Shown: positions 23,406 through 31,112, counted from the stretch's first letter. The stretch: 33,013 nucleotides of DNA from Chitinophagaceae bacterium (GCA_947455425.1 CANGOT010000003.1:1-33013); one strand, 5' to 3'. Numbers and translations: made by a program. Notes: generated from the sequence alone by a model not told the origin.

Positions 23406-24586
23406 ATAATTTTATTTTGAAACAATACTTTAGACTTCTTTGAGTTAAATAAATCTTCAATTAAAATAATCCCAGGCTGTTTGCCACGTTTAAAACTACC
23501 ATACTTATCTTCAATACCTAAAGCTAAAGCTCCATTGAAAGTTGCAAACTGTAATAATTCAATTTGCGATAAAAAGGGGAATGCATTTTTCATAACCCCG
23601 ATTTCTGATAATAAGTTTAATGTATGATTGCTTGCTAAACTATCGGTACCTAAAACTATATTACTCAAATTTTTGTTGAACAAAACCTTACTTGGAAAAG
23701 AATTGGTAATGTATCTATTAGCTAAAACGCATAGGCAGAAATAAAATTGTGTTTTTGTTTTTTTTGAAAAAGAATTTAGTAGCTCAATGTCGCTTTGAGA
23801 CGTAAATGTATTATGAACCAGAATTGTATTTTGGGCTTTGTTTAGATGCTCTAAAACACTTGCCAAACTTGAATTATTTTTTGATTTAAAAAATGAAATA
23901 TCAATTCCCAATGTTTTGTAAAGTCGTTCAAAATCACCACAGCCCTGCTCAAAAAACAAGTTTTCTTCCTCGCTTTCTTGATTATGCATGGACGAGATTT
24001 TATTTTCTGAAATATCGCCAATGAGTTTAAATAAGTTCTTTGAAACAGAATACGGAGCGTGAGGAACTAGGGTTGTATTGTTTGGAAAAAAATTCACAAA
24101 TTGATTATATACTTCTAATCCTGCATCAAATCTTTGTTGGGCAGCTTGTGGTACAAAGCCTGAAATTTCAATAAAATTATGATAGTATAGTTTGGCTTTC
24201 ATTTTTTGATTGATGGTGTTTGTGGTGTTACAAATATCTCCAACAGCAACAATTCCATTTGCAATCATTTCCTCTTCTGCTTTTTCAATAGCGTCCAAAA
24301 TAAGCTCCTCAGTGGACGCTCTATTTTGCATGATATTCAAAATAAAATCAACCATTCCAGTTTGTTCTGGAATAACACCTTTTAGGTGACTTAATTCTAA
24401 ATGACAATGGCAATTAATGAAGCCAGGAGAAATAATTCCTTTAAACTTTTGAACATTTTCGCCGGCATCTTTTTCATCAACAATATCTTCAATAATTCCG
24501 TGATGCGAAGTGATTAAAACCTTACTGGAATCAAGCATTTCGGTGCCTGTAAAAATATTATCTGCCTGAAATTTAAGAAAAGACAA
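23402..24586 (-). CDS. Amidohydrolase-family metal-dependent deaminase or hydrolase
   Basis: A 394-residue protein of the amidohydrolase superfamily, in the branch of chlorohydrolases and nucleoside-type deaminases. Metal and active-site motifs appear in order: NCHCHLELSH (about residues 58-67), HAPYSVS, HNQES, ILVHN and the late GTDSLASN aspartate. The start appears to be TTG (24584-24586): no in-frame ATG lies upstream, and the next internal ATG would remove the first beta strands (SFLKFQADNIFTG). The substrate is not shown. One option is 6-aminodeoxyfutalosine deaminase (MqnF type) of the futalosine menaquinone route, but the family also includes unrelated deaminases. It lies 30 bp downstream of paaD and overlaps the membrane protein gene by 4 bp. 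Confidence 0.8.
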   Translation of the reverse strand: MSFLKFQADNIFTGTEMLDSSKVLITSHHGIIEDIVDEKDAGENVQKFKGIISPGFINCHCHLELSHLKGVIPEQTGMVDFILNIMQNRASTEELILDAIEKAEEEMIANGIVAVGDICNTTNTINQKMKAKLYYHNFIEISGFVPQAAQQRFDAGLEVYNQFVNFFPNNTTLVPHAPYSVSKNLFKLIGDISENKISSMHNQESEEENLFFEQGCGDFERLYKTLGIDISFFKSKNNSSLASVLEHLNKAQNTILVHNTFTSQSDIELLNSFSKKTKTQFYFCLCVLANRYITNSFPSKVLFNKNLSNIVLGTDSLASNHTLNLLSEIGVMKNAFPFLSQIELLQFATFNGALALGIEDKYGSFKRGKQPGIILIEDLFNSKKSKVLFQNKII

Positions 24587-24616
24587 TTTTAATGATTTAG
24601 AAAATCAAAGGTAGCT

Positions 24617-25102
24617 TTAGTAACATTTAAAATAATCAAAAGGTTCCTTGCAATCATTGCATTTGAATAATGCTTTGCAAGCTGTGCTACCAAATTCGCT
24701 AATGATTGTTGTGTTTAGCGAGTGACATTGAGGGCATTCTATTCCATCTTCAATAATTGTATTGGCATTTCCTTTTGGAGGTGCAATACCATATTCATGA
24801 AGTTTTTGTTTTCCTGTTTCAGTCATCCAATCTGTTGTCCATGCTGGCGATAAAACAGAAGTAATTTTGATATTTGCATATCCATTTTCAATTAGGGCTA
24901 ATCGAATATTCATTGCAATCATATCCATGGCTGGGCAGCCAGTATATGTTGGGGTAATAATAACTTCTACAGTTTCATCAATTATCTTTACATCTCTTAC
25001 AATTCCTAAATCTGTGAGGGTTAAAACAGGCACTTCAGGATCACAAACTGTTTCTAGTATGTTCCAGATTTTTTTTACTGATATGGATTGTATTGTAATC
25101 AT
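24617..25102 (-). CDS. paaD: Phenylacetyl-CoA epoxidase subunit PaaD
   Basis: A 161-residue protein with an N-terminal MIP18/DUF59-like domain (ETVCDPEVPVLTLTDLGIVRDV, then TPTYTGCPAMDMI) and a C-terminal four-cysteine zinc or Fe-S ribbon (ECPQCHS and CKALFKCNDC). This two-part layout defines PaaD (also called PaaJ), which is needed to assemble or mature the PaaABC(E) oxygenase; the DUF59 fold suggests a role in iron cofactor insertion. Its start overlaps the end of the ABM-family gene by 4 bp. Full length and intact. Confidence 0.95.
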   Translation of the reverse strand: MITIQSISVKKIWNILETVCDPEVPVLTLTDLGIVRDVKIIDETVEVIITPTYTGCPAMDMIAMNIRLALIENGYANIKITSVLSPAWTTDWMTETGKQKLHEYGIAPPKGNANTIIEDGIECPQCHSLNTTIISEFGSTACKALFKCNDCKEPFDYFKCY

Positions 25103-25410
25103 TTTTGAAAACTGTATTCACGTTCTACTTTGCAAATTCTTGTAGTGTATGATTGATAAAAAACGTCTTTTCCCAATTGCTGTGCTATTAAATGCTCTGC
25201 ATTCTGTTTCCAGTTTTTTATGGCTTCTAAACTTTCCCAATAGCTAACAGTAATGCCAATTTCGTTTCTTGCAGATTCAACACCAATAAATCCTTCTTGT
25301 TTTGAAGCAAGCTCAATCATTCTATTGGCAATATCGGCGTAATTGTTCTCTGCTTCAACTTTTATTGAAGTAAAAATGACAGCATAATATGGTTTAAAAC
25401 TATCGATCAT
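25099..25410 (-). CDS. Antibiotic biosynthesis monooxygenase (ABM) family protein inside the paa operon
   Basis: About 103 residues with one ABM (dimeric ferredoxin-like) domain: YAVIFTSIKVEAENNYADIA, MIELASKQEGFIGVESARN, the family-typical VSYWESLEAIKNWKQNAEH, and a closing YTTRICKVEREYSF. I prefer the ATG at 25410; the frame can start from a GTG at 25422, but that overlaps paaC. It lies 5 bp after paaC and overlaps paaD by 4 bp, so it is built into the operon. ABM proteins include quinol-forming monooxygenases, haem-degrading enzymes and members without known activity. Its specific role in phenylacetate degradation is unknown to me. Confidence 0.85.
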   Translation of the reverse strand: MIDSFKPYYAVIFTSIKVEAENNYADIANRMIELASKQEGFIGVESARNEIGITVSYWESLEAIKNWKQNAEHLIAQQLGKDVFYQSYTTRICKVEREYSFQK

Positions 25411-25415
25411 AAATA

Positions 25416-26186
25416 TTACCACACGCTATTAGGATAGGTTCTTTGCAAGACTTGCATATCAACTAATAAATCTGTTAAATATTGAGTGTGTTGACACAGC
25501 TTTCCACCAATTTTAGGTTGTGTTGAATATAAAAATTGCAAAGTAGCTTCTGCAAAAACTTCATTAATTTTTTGTTGCCAATTATTTTTTATTGTTGATA
25601 AATCTACACTGATTGCTTGTTGTAAAAGTTCTATCTCTTCATTACTCATTACAAAAAACTCATCTGTATAATCTTTCAAAACTTCAACAGCATTTTGCAT
25701 TTTAGCATTACTTTCCGTAGTTCCATCACCAAGCCTTATGACCCATTCACTGCTCCAACGTAGATGATAGGCTACTTCTTTTAGGGATTTGTTTGCAATT
25801 GCTGCAAGTTGTTTATCACTGCTGTTTTTCAATTCACTATAAAAATAATGCTGGAAGCTGCTAAAGTAAAATTGGCGTAATACAGTTACAGCCCAATCTT
25901 CGTTTGGTCGTTCTGTGATAAGATGATTTTTAAATTCACTCGGGTTACGCAGATAAGCAAGCTTATCTTCATCAAATTCATCTCCCATAAGTGTAGCAGC
26001 ATATTGGTATAAATTTCTTGCTTGCCCCAACAAGTCCAACGCAATATTTGTTAATGCTATGTCTTGTTCTAGAATGGGGCCGTGCCCACACCATTCACTA
26101 TTTCGATGAGATAGAATTAATGTTGTGTCTGCTAAGTGAAGACAATAAGGAATTAGGAATTGGGAATTGGGAATTGGTTGTTGCAT
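25416..26186 (-). CDS. paaC: Phenylacetyl-CoA epoxidase subunit PaaC
   Basis: A 256-residue ferritin-like helical subunit that partners PaaA in the epoxidase core. Family segments are LHLADTTLILSHRNSEWCGHGP, LEQDIALTNIALDLLGQARNLYQYA, AYHLRWSSEWVIRLGDGT and, at the end, the GGKLCQHTQYLTDLLVDMQVLQRTYPN region. The first 14 residues (MQQPIPNSQFLIPY) do not look like normal PaaC sequence: they are encoded by 7-bp repeats at the edge of the inserted four-helix-bundle cassette. Its ATG overlaps the stop of that gene by one base (TAATG). The conserved body is complete, so the protein is probably functional. Confidence 0.95.
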   Translation of the reverse strand: MQQPIPNSQFLIPYCLHLADTTLILSHRNSEWCGHGPILEQDIALTNIALDLLGQARNLYQYAATLMGDEFDEDKLAYLRNPSEFKNHLITERPNEDWAVTVLRQFYFSSFQHYFYSELKNSSDKQLAAIANKSLKEVAYHLRWSSEWVIRLGDGTTESNAKMQNAVEVLKDYTDEFFVMSNEEIELLQQAISVDLSTIKNNWQQKINEVFAEATLQFLYSTQPKIGGKLCQHTQYLTDLLVDMQVLQRTYPNSVW

Positions 26187-26606
26187 TACTTCTTTGTTGC
26201 TTTTGATTTATCTAAATAATTGATATATCCATTAATCAATTTTATAACAATTTCACATTTTTGTTCAAGTATATTCAATGTTTCTTCAGTAATATATTTT
26301 TCATCAAATGCAGTTGTTAAATGCTCCATTGTTTCAGTTGTAGAGCCTCTTGCAATAATAAAAAAATTTCTAGTATCAGTATATGTATAGCGTCCGTAGC
26401 CTTCTGCAATGTTAGTAGTAATTGACCTTGAGGAACGAATAATTTGATTTGCAAGTAAGAATTTTTCAGAATTTGGAAACTGTTTTACAAGGTCTGAAAT
26501 AGTAATTCTCAATTCTCTAGCTTTTATATAAGATTCTAATTCTTTATAGCCCTTATAATTCATAATTATATCATTTACTAATCACTAATTCCAAATACCT
26601 GATTCC
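26143..26606 (-). mobile_element. Putative cassette: four-helix-bundle gene bracketed by inverted 7-bp repeats
   Basis: On the paaC side, five consecutive 7-mers stand at 26143-26177 (plus strand: CAATAAG, GAATTAG, then GAATTGG three times). On the paaB side, three degenerate 7-mers stand at 26586-26606 (TAATTCC, AAATACC, TGATTCC). The two sets are inverted relative to each other (GGAATTG versus CAATTCC). Between them lies only the four-helix-bundle gene. The unit separates two genes that are normally adjacent (paaB and paaC). No transposase is present, so if mobile it must be moved in trans or by an uncharacterised route. Confidence 0.55.
26186..26563 (-). CDS. Four-helix-bundle protein (S23/23S rRNA intervening-sequence protein family)
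   Basis: A 125-residue, wholly helical protein of the S23-type four-helix-bundle family: YKELESYIKARELRI at the start, then LVKQFPNSEKFLLANQIIRSS, the family hallmark RSITTNIAEGYGRY, and FFIIARGSTTETMEHL. Members are encoded in intervening sequences of 23S rRNA in some bacteria and as stand-alone genes in many Bacteroidota; the Avd accessory protein of diversity-generating retroelements has a similar fold. Function is unknown. It sits between paaB and paaC, where it has no known role, and its stop overlaps the paaC ATG by one base. The gene is intact. Confidence 0.92.
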   Translation of the reverse strand: MNYKGYKELESYIKARELRITISDLVKQFPNSEKFLLANQIIRSSRSITTNIAEGYGRYTYTDTRNFFIIARGSTTETMEHLTTAFDEKYITEETLNILEQKCEIVIKLINGYINYLDKSKATKK

Positions 26607-26610
26607 AACA

Positions 26611-26961
26611 CTACATATGATTCACTTCATCAGGAAGTTGATAGAATGTTGGATGGCGATATACTTTATCCATCGATGGCTCATAAAGGCTTTCGGCTTC
26701 ATCTGGGTTTGATGCGTGAATATATTTACTTTCAACAACCCAAATGCTTACACCTTCCATTCTGCGGGTATACACATCCCTTGCATTTTCCATTGCCATT
26801 GCTGCATCTGCTGCATGTAAGCTACCTACATGCTTGTGGTCTAGACCCTGTTTACTGCGAATAAACACTTCCCAGAGAGGAAATTCTGTTTCAGATTTGT
26901 TTGAAGAGACGCCTCCTTCAATTTCACCATAATCGCCGTAGTAATATTTTTTTATTAGCAT
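26611..26961 (-). CDS. paaB: Phenylacetyl-CoA epoxidase subunit PaaB
   Basis: A 116-residue protein with the PaaB pattern: FPLWEVFIRSKQGLDHKHVGSLHAADAAMAMENARDVYTRRMEGVSIWVVES, then a conserved tail containing IHASNPDEAESLYEP and KVYRHPTFYQLP. PaaB is a small structural subunit that bridges PaaAC units of the epoxidase. The leader of about 20 residues before the conserved core (KYYYGDYGEIEGG) is a little longer than in E. coli, which may reflect lineage variation. It follows paaA after a 55-bp gap that holds repeats, and the four-helix cassette begins directly after its stop. Confidence 0.95.
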   Translation of the reverse strand: MLIKKYYYGDYGEIEGGVSSNKSETEFPLWEVFIRSKQGLDHKHVGSLHAADAAMAMENARDVYTRRMEGVSIWVVESKYIHASNPDEAESLYEPSMDKVYRHPTFYQLPDEVNHM

Positions 26962-26985
26962 ATTGTTTATTTTTTAAACACAAAA

Positions 26986-27007
26986 TTCACAAAGATTTTC
27001 ACAAAGA
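26986..27007. repeat. Direct repeat TTCACAAAGA x2
   Basis: TTCACAAAGA occurs at 26986-26995 and again at 26998-27007, a 12-bp period, in the 55-bp gap between paaB and paaA. A looser copy (AACACAAAA) precedes it. With the neighbouring palindromic element it may form a dispersed intergenic repeat unit. Confidence 0.6.
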
Positions 27008-27016
27008 ACATAGAAT

Positions 27017-27982
27017 TTAGGCTGTTTTCAAAGCCCCTCCTTGGAGGGGTTGGGGGAGGCTTTTCTTTTTCTTTTCTGCATAAGCAATTGCAGCCTCTCT
27101 CACCCAGGCACCATCATTCCAGGCTTTTTTCCTAGCATCTAATCTTTCCTTATTGCAAGGACCATTTCCTTTTACAACCTGCCAGAATTCATCCCAATTA
27201 ATAGCACCAAAATCGTAGTGTTTTCTTTCATCATTCCATTTTAAATCAGCATCAGGCAAAGTCATATTCAGCACTTTAATTTGCTGCACAGCCATATCAA
27301 CAAACTGTTGTCTTAATTCATCATTGCTTTTGCGTTTAATTTTCCATTTTATACTTTGGTCGCTGTTGGTACTTTCACTATCAGTTGGACCAAACATCAT
27401 TAAACTTGGCCACCACCAACGGTTAATGGCATCCTGGCACATAGCTTTTTGTTCATCAGTGCCCTGACTTAACACCAATAATATTTCAAAGCCCTGACGT
27501 TGATGAAAACTTTCTTCTTTACAAATTCTAACCATGGCACGTGCATAAGGGCCATAGCTTGTTCTGCACAACATAACCTGATTTAAAATTGCCGCACCAT
27601 CAACCAACCAGCCAATGGCACCCATATCGGCCCAGGTTAAAGATGGATAATTAAAGATGGATGAGTACTTTGCTTTACCTGTTAATAATTGATCCGTCAT
27701 TTCATCCCGGCTAATGCCAAGTGTTTCTGCTGCAGAATATAGATATAAACCGTGTCCACCCTCATCTTGAACTTTTGCCAATAAAATAGCTTTACGTTTT
27801 AAGGATGGAGCTCTTGTAATCCAGGCTCCTTCGGGTAACATACCAACAATTTCACTATGGGCATGCTGACTGATTTGACGAATATTCGTTTGTCGGTATT
27901 TCTCAGGCATCCAGTCTTTGGGTTCAATTTTAATTTCTTTATCAATTTTAGATAAAAACAGTTCTTCAAAATTGACTTGCAT
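27017..27982 (-). CDS. paaA: Phenylacetyl-CoA epoxidase catalytic subunit PaaA
   Basis: About 321 residues. PaaA holds the diiron site and, with CoA-bound phenylacetate, forms the 1,2-epoxide. Family segments: [43 protein letters not shown] (iron ligands in DEGGH), and [16 protein letters not shown] (ligands in EESFH). I chose the ATG at 27982 (MQVNFEEL...); the frame opens at 28051, but that would overlap the palindromic operator and add an unrelated hydrophobic leader. The last 14 residues (about [14 protein letters not shown]) are encoded by an inverted-repeat element rather than native sequence. First gene of the minus-strand operon; the reductase PaaE is not in the window. Confidence 0.96.
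   Translation of the reverse strand: MQVNFEELFLSKIDKEIKIEPKDWMPEKYRQTNIRQISQHAHSEIVGMLPEGAWITRAPSLKRKAILLAKVQDEGGHGLYLYSAAETLGISRDEMTDQLLTGKAKYSSIFNYPSLTWADMGAIGWLVDGAAILNQVMLCRTSYGPYARAMVRICKEESFHQRQGFEILLVLSQGTDEQKAMCQDAINRWWWPSLMMFGPTDSESTNSDQSIKWKIKRKSNDELRQQFVDMAVQQIKVLNMTLPDADLKWNDERKHYDFGAINWDEFWQVVKGNGPCNKERLDARKKAWNDGAWVREAAIAYAEKKKKSLPQPLQGGALKTA
27030..27064. repeat. Palindromic GC-rich repeat overlapping the 3' end of paaA
   Basis: The core CCCCTCCTTGGAGGGG (27034-27049) is a 7-bp perfect inverted repeat around TT, followed by TTGGGGGAGGC that can pair alternatively with the left arm. Flanking AAAG and CTTT extend the symmetry. The element stands out in GC from its AT-rich surroundings. 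From memory, near-identical palindromes recur in Bacteroidota intergenic regions; only one copy is seen in this window. It is translated as the PaaA tail. Confidence 0.7.
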
Positions 27983-28028
27983 ACAAATAAATTTTAGGTT
28001 GTAAAAGTAAAAGAAAATTTGTGGCAAG

Positions 28029-28042
28029 CTAACAAATGTTAG
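28029..28042. promoter_or_regulatory. Candidate operator for the divergent paa genes, CTAACA-AA-TGTTAG
   Basis: A perfect 6-2-6 palindrome lies in the gap between paaA (start 27982) and the divergent 3-hydroxyacyl-CoA dehydrogenase gene (start 28116). Its pattern C-N-AAC-...-GTT-N-G has the same spacing as the TetR-type PaaR operator of Thermus, which I recall as CNAACGNNCGTTNG; here the inner G/C pair is A/T. A repressor that responds to a phenylacetate-CoA thioester and controls both directions would fit. No regulator gene is present in the window. Confidence 0.5.
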
Positions 28043-28115
28043 GGCAATCATAAAAAGCAGCTAAAAAAATATTTTACATACTCATATCTTTTGTTCTTTT
28101 GCATAAAAAAAATAT

Positions 28116-28955
28116 ATGATAACTATTTGTGTTTGTGGTGCAGGAACAATGGGAAGTGGTATTGCACAGGTTGCTGCACAAGCTGGTTATAAAACCATTC
28201 AATTCGATGCGAATGAGACAATGTTGCAAAAAAGCAAAGTATCTATTGAAAAATTTCTTCAGGCATCTGTAGAGAAGAATAAAATCACAGCAGCAGAGAG
28301 AGATAACACATTATCCAATATTATTTTCACAGCAAATATTGATGAATGTATTGCAGATATTGTTATTGAAGCCATCATTGAAAAAAAAGAAGCTAAGATT
28401 AGTTTATTCAATCAACTTGCTGCAATAAATAGTGCCACAACTATTCTTGCCACCAACACCTCATCAATTGCAATCAATGAAATAGCCAATGAAATTGAGC
28501 ATCCAGAACGAGTGGTTGGTATGCACTTTTTTAATCCTGCAACTTTAATGAAATTAGTAGAAGTGATAAAGGGAGCATACACATCAGATACAGTGATAGA
28601 AACTATTTTAACCGTTTGTAAACAGATGAAAAAAGTGGCTGTGGTGTGCAAAGATTCTCCAGGATTTATTGTAAATCGCATTGCCCGACATTATTATTTA
28701 GAAGCAATGAAGTTAATAGAACTAAACCTTGCAACCATTGAAACCGTTGATGCTGTTATGGAAAATGCTGGTTTTAAAATGGGTCCGTTTAAATTGATGG
28801 ATTTAATTGGCATGGACATCAACTTTGGTGTAAGCAATATTGTTTATGAAGCAATGGATAAACCTTCAAGACTAAAGCCATCTATAGTTCAACAACAAAA
28901 AGTAGAAGCAGGAGAGCTTGGGAAGAAGACTGGCAAAGGGTTTTATCAATATTAG
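28116..28955 (+). CDS. 3-hydroxyacyl-CoA dehydrogenase (PaaH/Hbd type)
   Basis: A 279-residue single-domain NAD-dependent 3-hydroxyacyl-CoA dehydrogenase. The Rossmann motif GAGTMG is at residues 8-13. Catalytic regions follow: ATNTSSIAINEIA, GMHFFNPATLMKLVEVI (catalytic His) and KDSPGFIVNRIARHYYLEAM (catalytic Asn), ending with GELGKKTGKGFYQY. Such enzymes oxidise 3-hydroxyacyl-CoA. In phenylacetate degradation PaaH performs this step on 3-hydroxyadipyl-CoA, whereas Hbd works on 3-hydroxybutyryl-CoA; the divergent position beside paaA favours the first, but sequence alone does not decide. Full length and intact. Confidence 0.93.
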   Translation: MITICVCGAGTMGSGIAQVAAQAGYKTIQFDANETMLQKSKVSIEKFLQASVEKNKITAAERDNTLSNIIFTANIDECIADIVIEAIIEKKEAKISLFNQLAAINSATTILATNTSSIAINEIANEIEHPERVVGMHFFNPATLMKLVEVIKGAYTSDTVIETILTVCKQMKKVAVVCKDSPGFIVNRIARHYYLEAMKLIELNLATIETVDAVMENAGFKMGPFKLMDLIGMDINFGVSNIVYEAMDKPSRLKPSIVQQQKVEAGELGKKTGKGFYQY

Positions 28956-29025
28956 AATTTCCACTCATCCAAATATCTTGCTTACCACTCCAATGTCCTT
29001 ATTTTTATTCCCAAATAAATTTTAT

Positions 29026-30804
29026 ATGAAACAAATCATTTCATCTCTACTAATCATTTCAATAATGGTAAGTTGTAACTCGCATCAAACAGTTTCAACA
29101 ACCGTTGCTGCTAATAAAGACTTAGCAACAATGCTCGACAAATACTATGAAGAGCGTTTACAACTCTTTCCTTTAGAAGCTACATCTAATGGCGATAACC
29201 GCTACAACGATAAATTGTATGCCGACTTTACCGATAGCTACAAAACCAAATTGCAAGCTTTTTACAGCAATTATGCAAAAGCAATTGATGGATTTAAAAG
29301 AGATGAATTAAACGATAATGACAAAATAAGTTATGATGTTTTTAAACGCGAAATGGCAATGAGTTTAAGAGGCTTAACTTTTAACGAAAACCTTACACCG
29401 CTAAACCAGTTTTATGGTCGTCATTTAGATATGGGGCAACTTGGAAGTGGCGATGGCAACCAACCTTTCAAGACAGTAAAAGATTATGATGATTGGGCAA
29501 AACGTGCTGCAGCATTTAGTATATGGGTGGACAGTGCTATTGTTTATTTTAAGAAGGGGATGGATAAAAATTATGTATTACCAAAATCATTGGTAGTAAA
29601 AATTGTTCCTCAATGCAAAGCAATCGTTGTAACTGATGTTACCAAAAGTTTATTCTGGGGACCCATCAACAAACTTCCTACAACATTCTCCGATGCAGAC
29701 AAAAAAAGGCTTACATCAGATTACACCAAATTGATTAAAGAACAGATCATTCCTTCATACAAAAAGCTGGGAGACTTTTTCGAGAAAGAATATCTGCCTA
29801 AAGCCCGCACTACAAGTGGTATTAGCAGTAATCCAACTGGTAATGATTATTATAAATATTTAATAGAACAATGGACAACAACTACCCGCACACCCGATGA
29901 AATTTATGCAAAGGGATTAGAAGAAGTGAAACGCATTCGTGAAGAAATGGAGAAGGTAAAAGCACAAGTAAAATTCAATGGCGACTTAAAGACCTTCTTT
30001 GACTTTATGAAGAAAGATAAACAATTTATGCCGTATAAAACCCCAGCAGAAGTGTTAGCAGCTTTTCATGCTATTCAAACCAAAATAGACCCAAAATTAC
30101 AAACAATGTTTGGCAGAACACCCAAAACAAAATTCGAGATTCGCCAAACAGAAGCCTTTCGTGCTGCTAGTTCTAGTGCTGAATATAATCAGGGTAGTGC
30201 CGATGGATCAAGGCCCGGCATTTTTTATATTCCAATTATCGACGCCACTAAATTCAACACTACCAGCGGTATGGAAAGTTTGTTTTTGCATGAAGCCATT
30301 CCTGGGCATCACTATCAAATTTCATTACAACAAGAAAATGAAAGCCTGCCTAAGTTTAGAAGATTTAGCTGGTATGGTGCTTATGGCGAGGGTTGGGCTT
30401 TATATTGCGAAAGCCTGGGTAAAGAGTTAGGTTGCTACACAGACCCTTATCAATATATGGGTGCATTGGGCGATGAGATTCATCGTGCAATTCGCTTAGT
30501 AGTTGATGTTGCGATTCACACAAAAAATATGAGCAGGGAAGATGCCATCAAATACATGATGGAAAACGAACCAATTAGCGAAGAAGGTGCCACTGCCGAA
30601 ATTGAGCGTTATATGGCCATACCTGCACAAGCTTTGAGCTATAAAACAGGTGCGTTGAAAATAAAAGAACTGAGAGAAAAATATAGCAAACAAAATGGTG
30701 CAATATTTTCTTTAAAAGCTTATCACGATGAGTTGTTGAAAGATGGTTGTCTGCCTTTGGATGTGTTGGAGAAAAAGATGGATGCCTGGAGTAAGAACAA
30801 TTAA
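29026..30804 (+). CDS. DUF885-family lipoprotein, probable metallopeptidase
   Basis: A 592-residue protein with a lipoprotein leader (MKQIISSLLIISIMVSC, Cys 17) followed by a DUF885 domain over nearly its whole length. The segments YYEERLQLFPLEATSNGDNRYND and NDNDKISYDVFKREM mark the N-terminal half. The metal motif is FLHEAIPGHHYQ (HE at 422-423, then GHH), with GEGWALYCESLGKELG downstream, as in the gluzincin-like DUF885 family. The ATG at 29026 was chosen because it begins the signal peptide; the open frame upstream overlaps the dehydrogenase gene. Presumably a periplasmic or outer-membrane-anchored peptidase. It is 70 bp downstream of the dehydrogenase on the same strand; whether they share a transcript is unclear. 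Confidence 0.9.
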   Translation: MKQIISSLLIISIMVSCNSHQTVSTTVAANKDLATMLDKYYEERLQLFPLEATSNGDNRYNDKLYADFTDSYKTKLQAFYSNYAKAIDGFKRDELNDNDKISYDVFKREMAMSLRGLTFNENLTPLNQFYGRHLDMGQLGSGDGNQPFKTVKDYDDWAKRAAAFSIWVDSAIVYFKKGMDKNYVLPKSLVVKIVPQCKAIVVTDVTKSLFWGPINKLPTTFSDADKKRLTSDYTKLIKEQIIPSYKKLGDFFEKEYLPKARTTSGISSNPTGNDYYKYLIEQWTTTTRTPDEIYAKGLEEVKRIREEMEKVKAQVKFNGDLKTFFDFMKKDKQFMPYKTPAEVLAAFHAIQTKIDPKLQTMFGRTPKTKFEIRQTEAFRAASSSAEYNQGSADGSRPGIFYIPIIDATKFNTTSGMESLFLHEAIPGHHYQISLQQENESLPKFRRFSWYGAYGEGWALYCESLGKELGCYTDPYQYMGALGDEIHRAIRLVVDVAIHTKNMSREDAIKYMMENEPISEEGATAEIERYMAIPAQALSYKTGALKIKELREKYSKQNGAIFSLKAYHDELLKDGCLPLDVLEKKMDAWSKNN

Positions 30805-30867
30805 AAAACAACTCTCTAAAAAACAACTTTAACTGCACATATTATAATGAGCTTAATTGTTTTTTAA
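30801..30867. repeat. 11-bp inverted repeat spanning the end of the DUF885 gene
   Basis: TTAAAAAACAA (30801-30811, overlapping the stop codon) and TTGTTTTTTAA (30857-30867) are perfectly complementary with a 45-nt spacer. The left arm's core also recurs directly (TAAAAAACAACT) at about 30817. The right arm ends in a T-run, so a weak terminator is possible. AT-richness makes chance matches likely. Confidence 0.35.
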
Positions 30868-30914
30868 GGGGCATTTGATACACTAGAATACATCTAATAA
30901 AAGTATAACTAATT

Positions 30915-31112
30915 ATGACCACAAAAACATCCAACCTATTACAGGATGGCGACCCATGCAGGGTAATATCTGGTACACATAAAGGGAAAAAAGGTATTGT
31001 GAAAGACATTAATCTCAGCAAATCAGGTCACATAACCATTACCGTAGTTCAACAAAACGGTGAACGTTTTAAAACATTGGGAAGAAATGTTGTTGTTGAA
31101 CAAATTGGTTAA
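30915..31112 (+). CDS. Small KOW-motif protein
   Basis: A 65-residue protein made up of a single KOW domain: DGDPCRVISGTHKGKKGIV is the typical KOW strand-loop with its invariant glycine, followed by KSGHITITVVQQNGERFKTLGRNVVVEQ. KOW domains in ribosomal protein L24 and NusG bind RNA or ribosomal components. This is too short for L24 and lacks its C-terminal part, so it is a stand-alone KOW protein with probable nucleic-acid binding. No partner gene is evident; the next gene (Tag) starts about 108 bp further on. Confidence 0.85.
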   Translation: MTTKTSNLLQDGDPCRVISGTHKGKKGIVKDINLSKSGHITITVVQQNGERFKTLGRNVVVEQIG

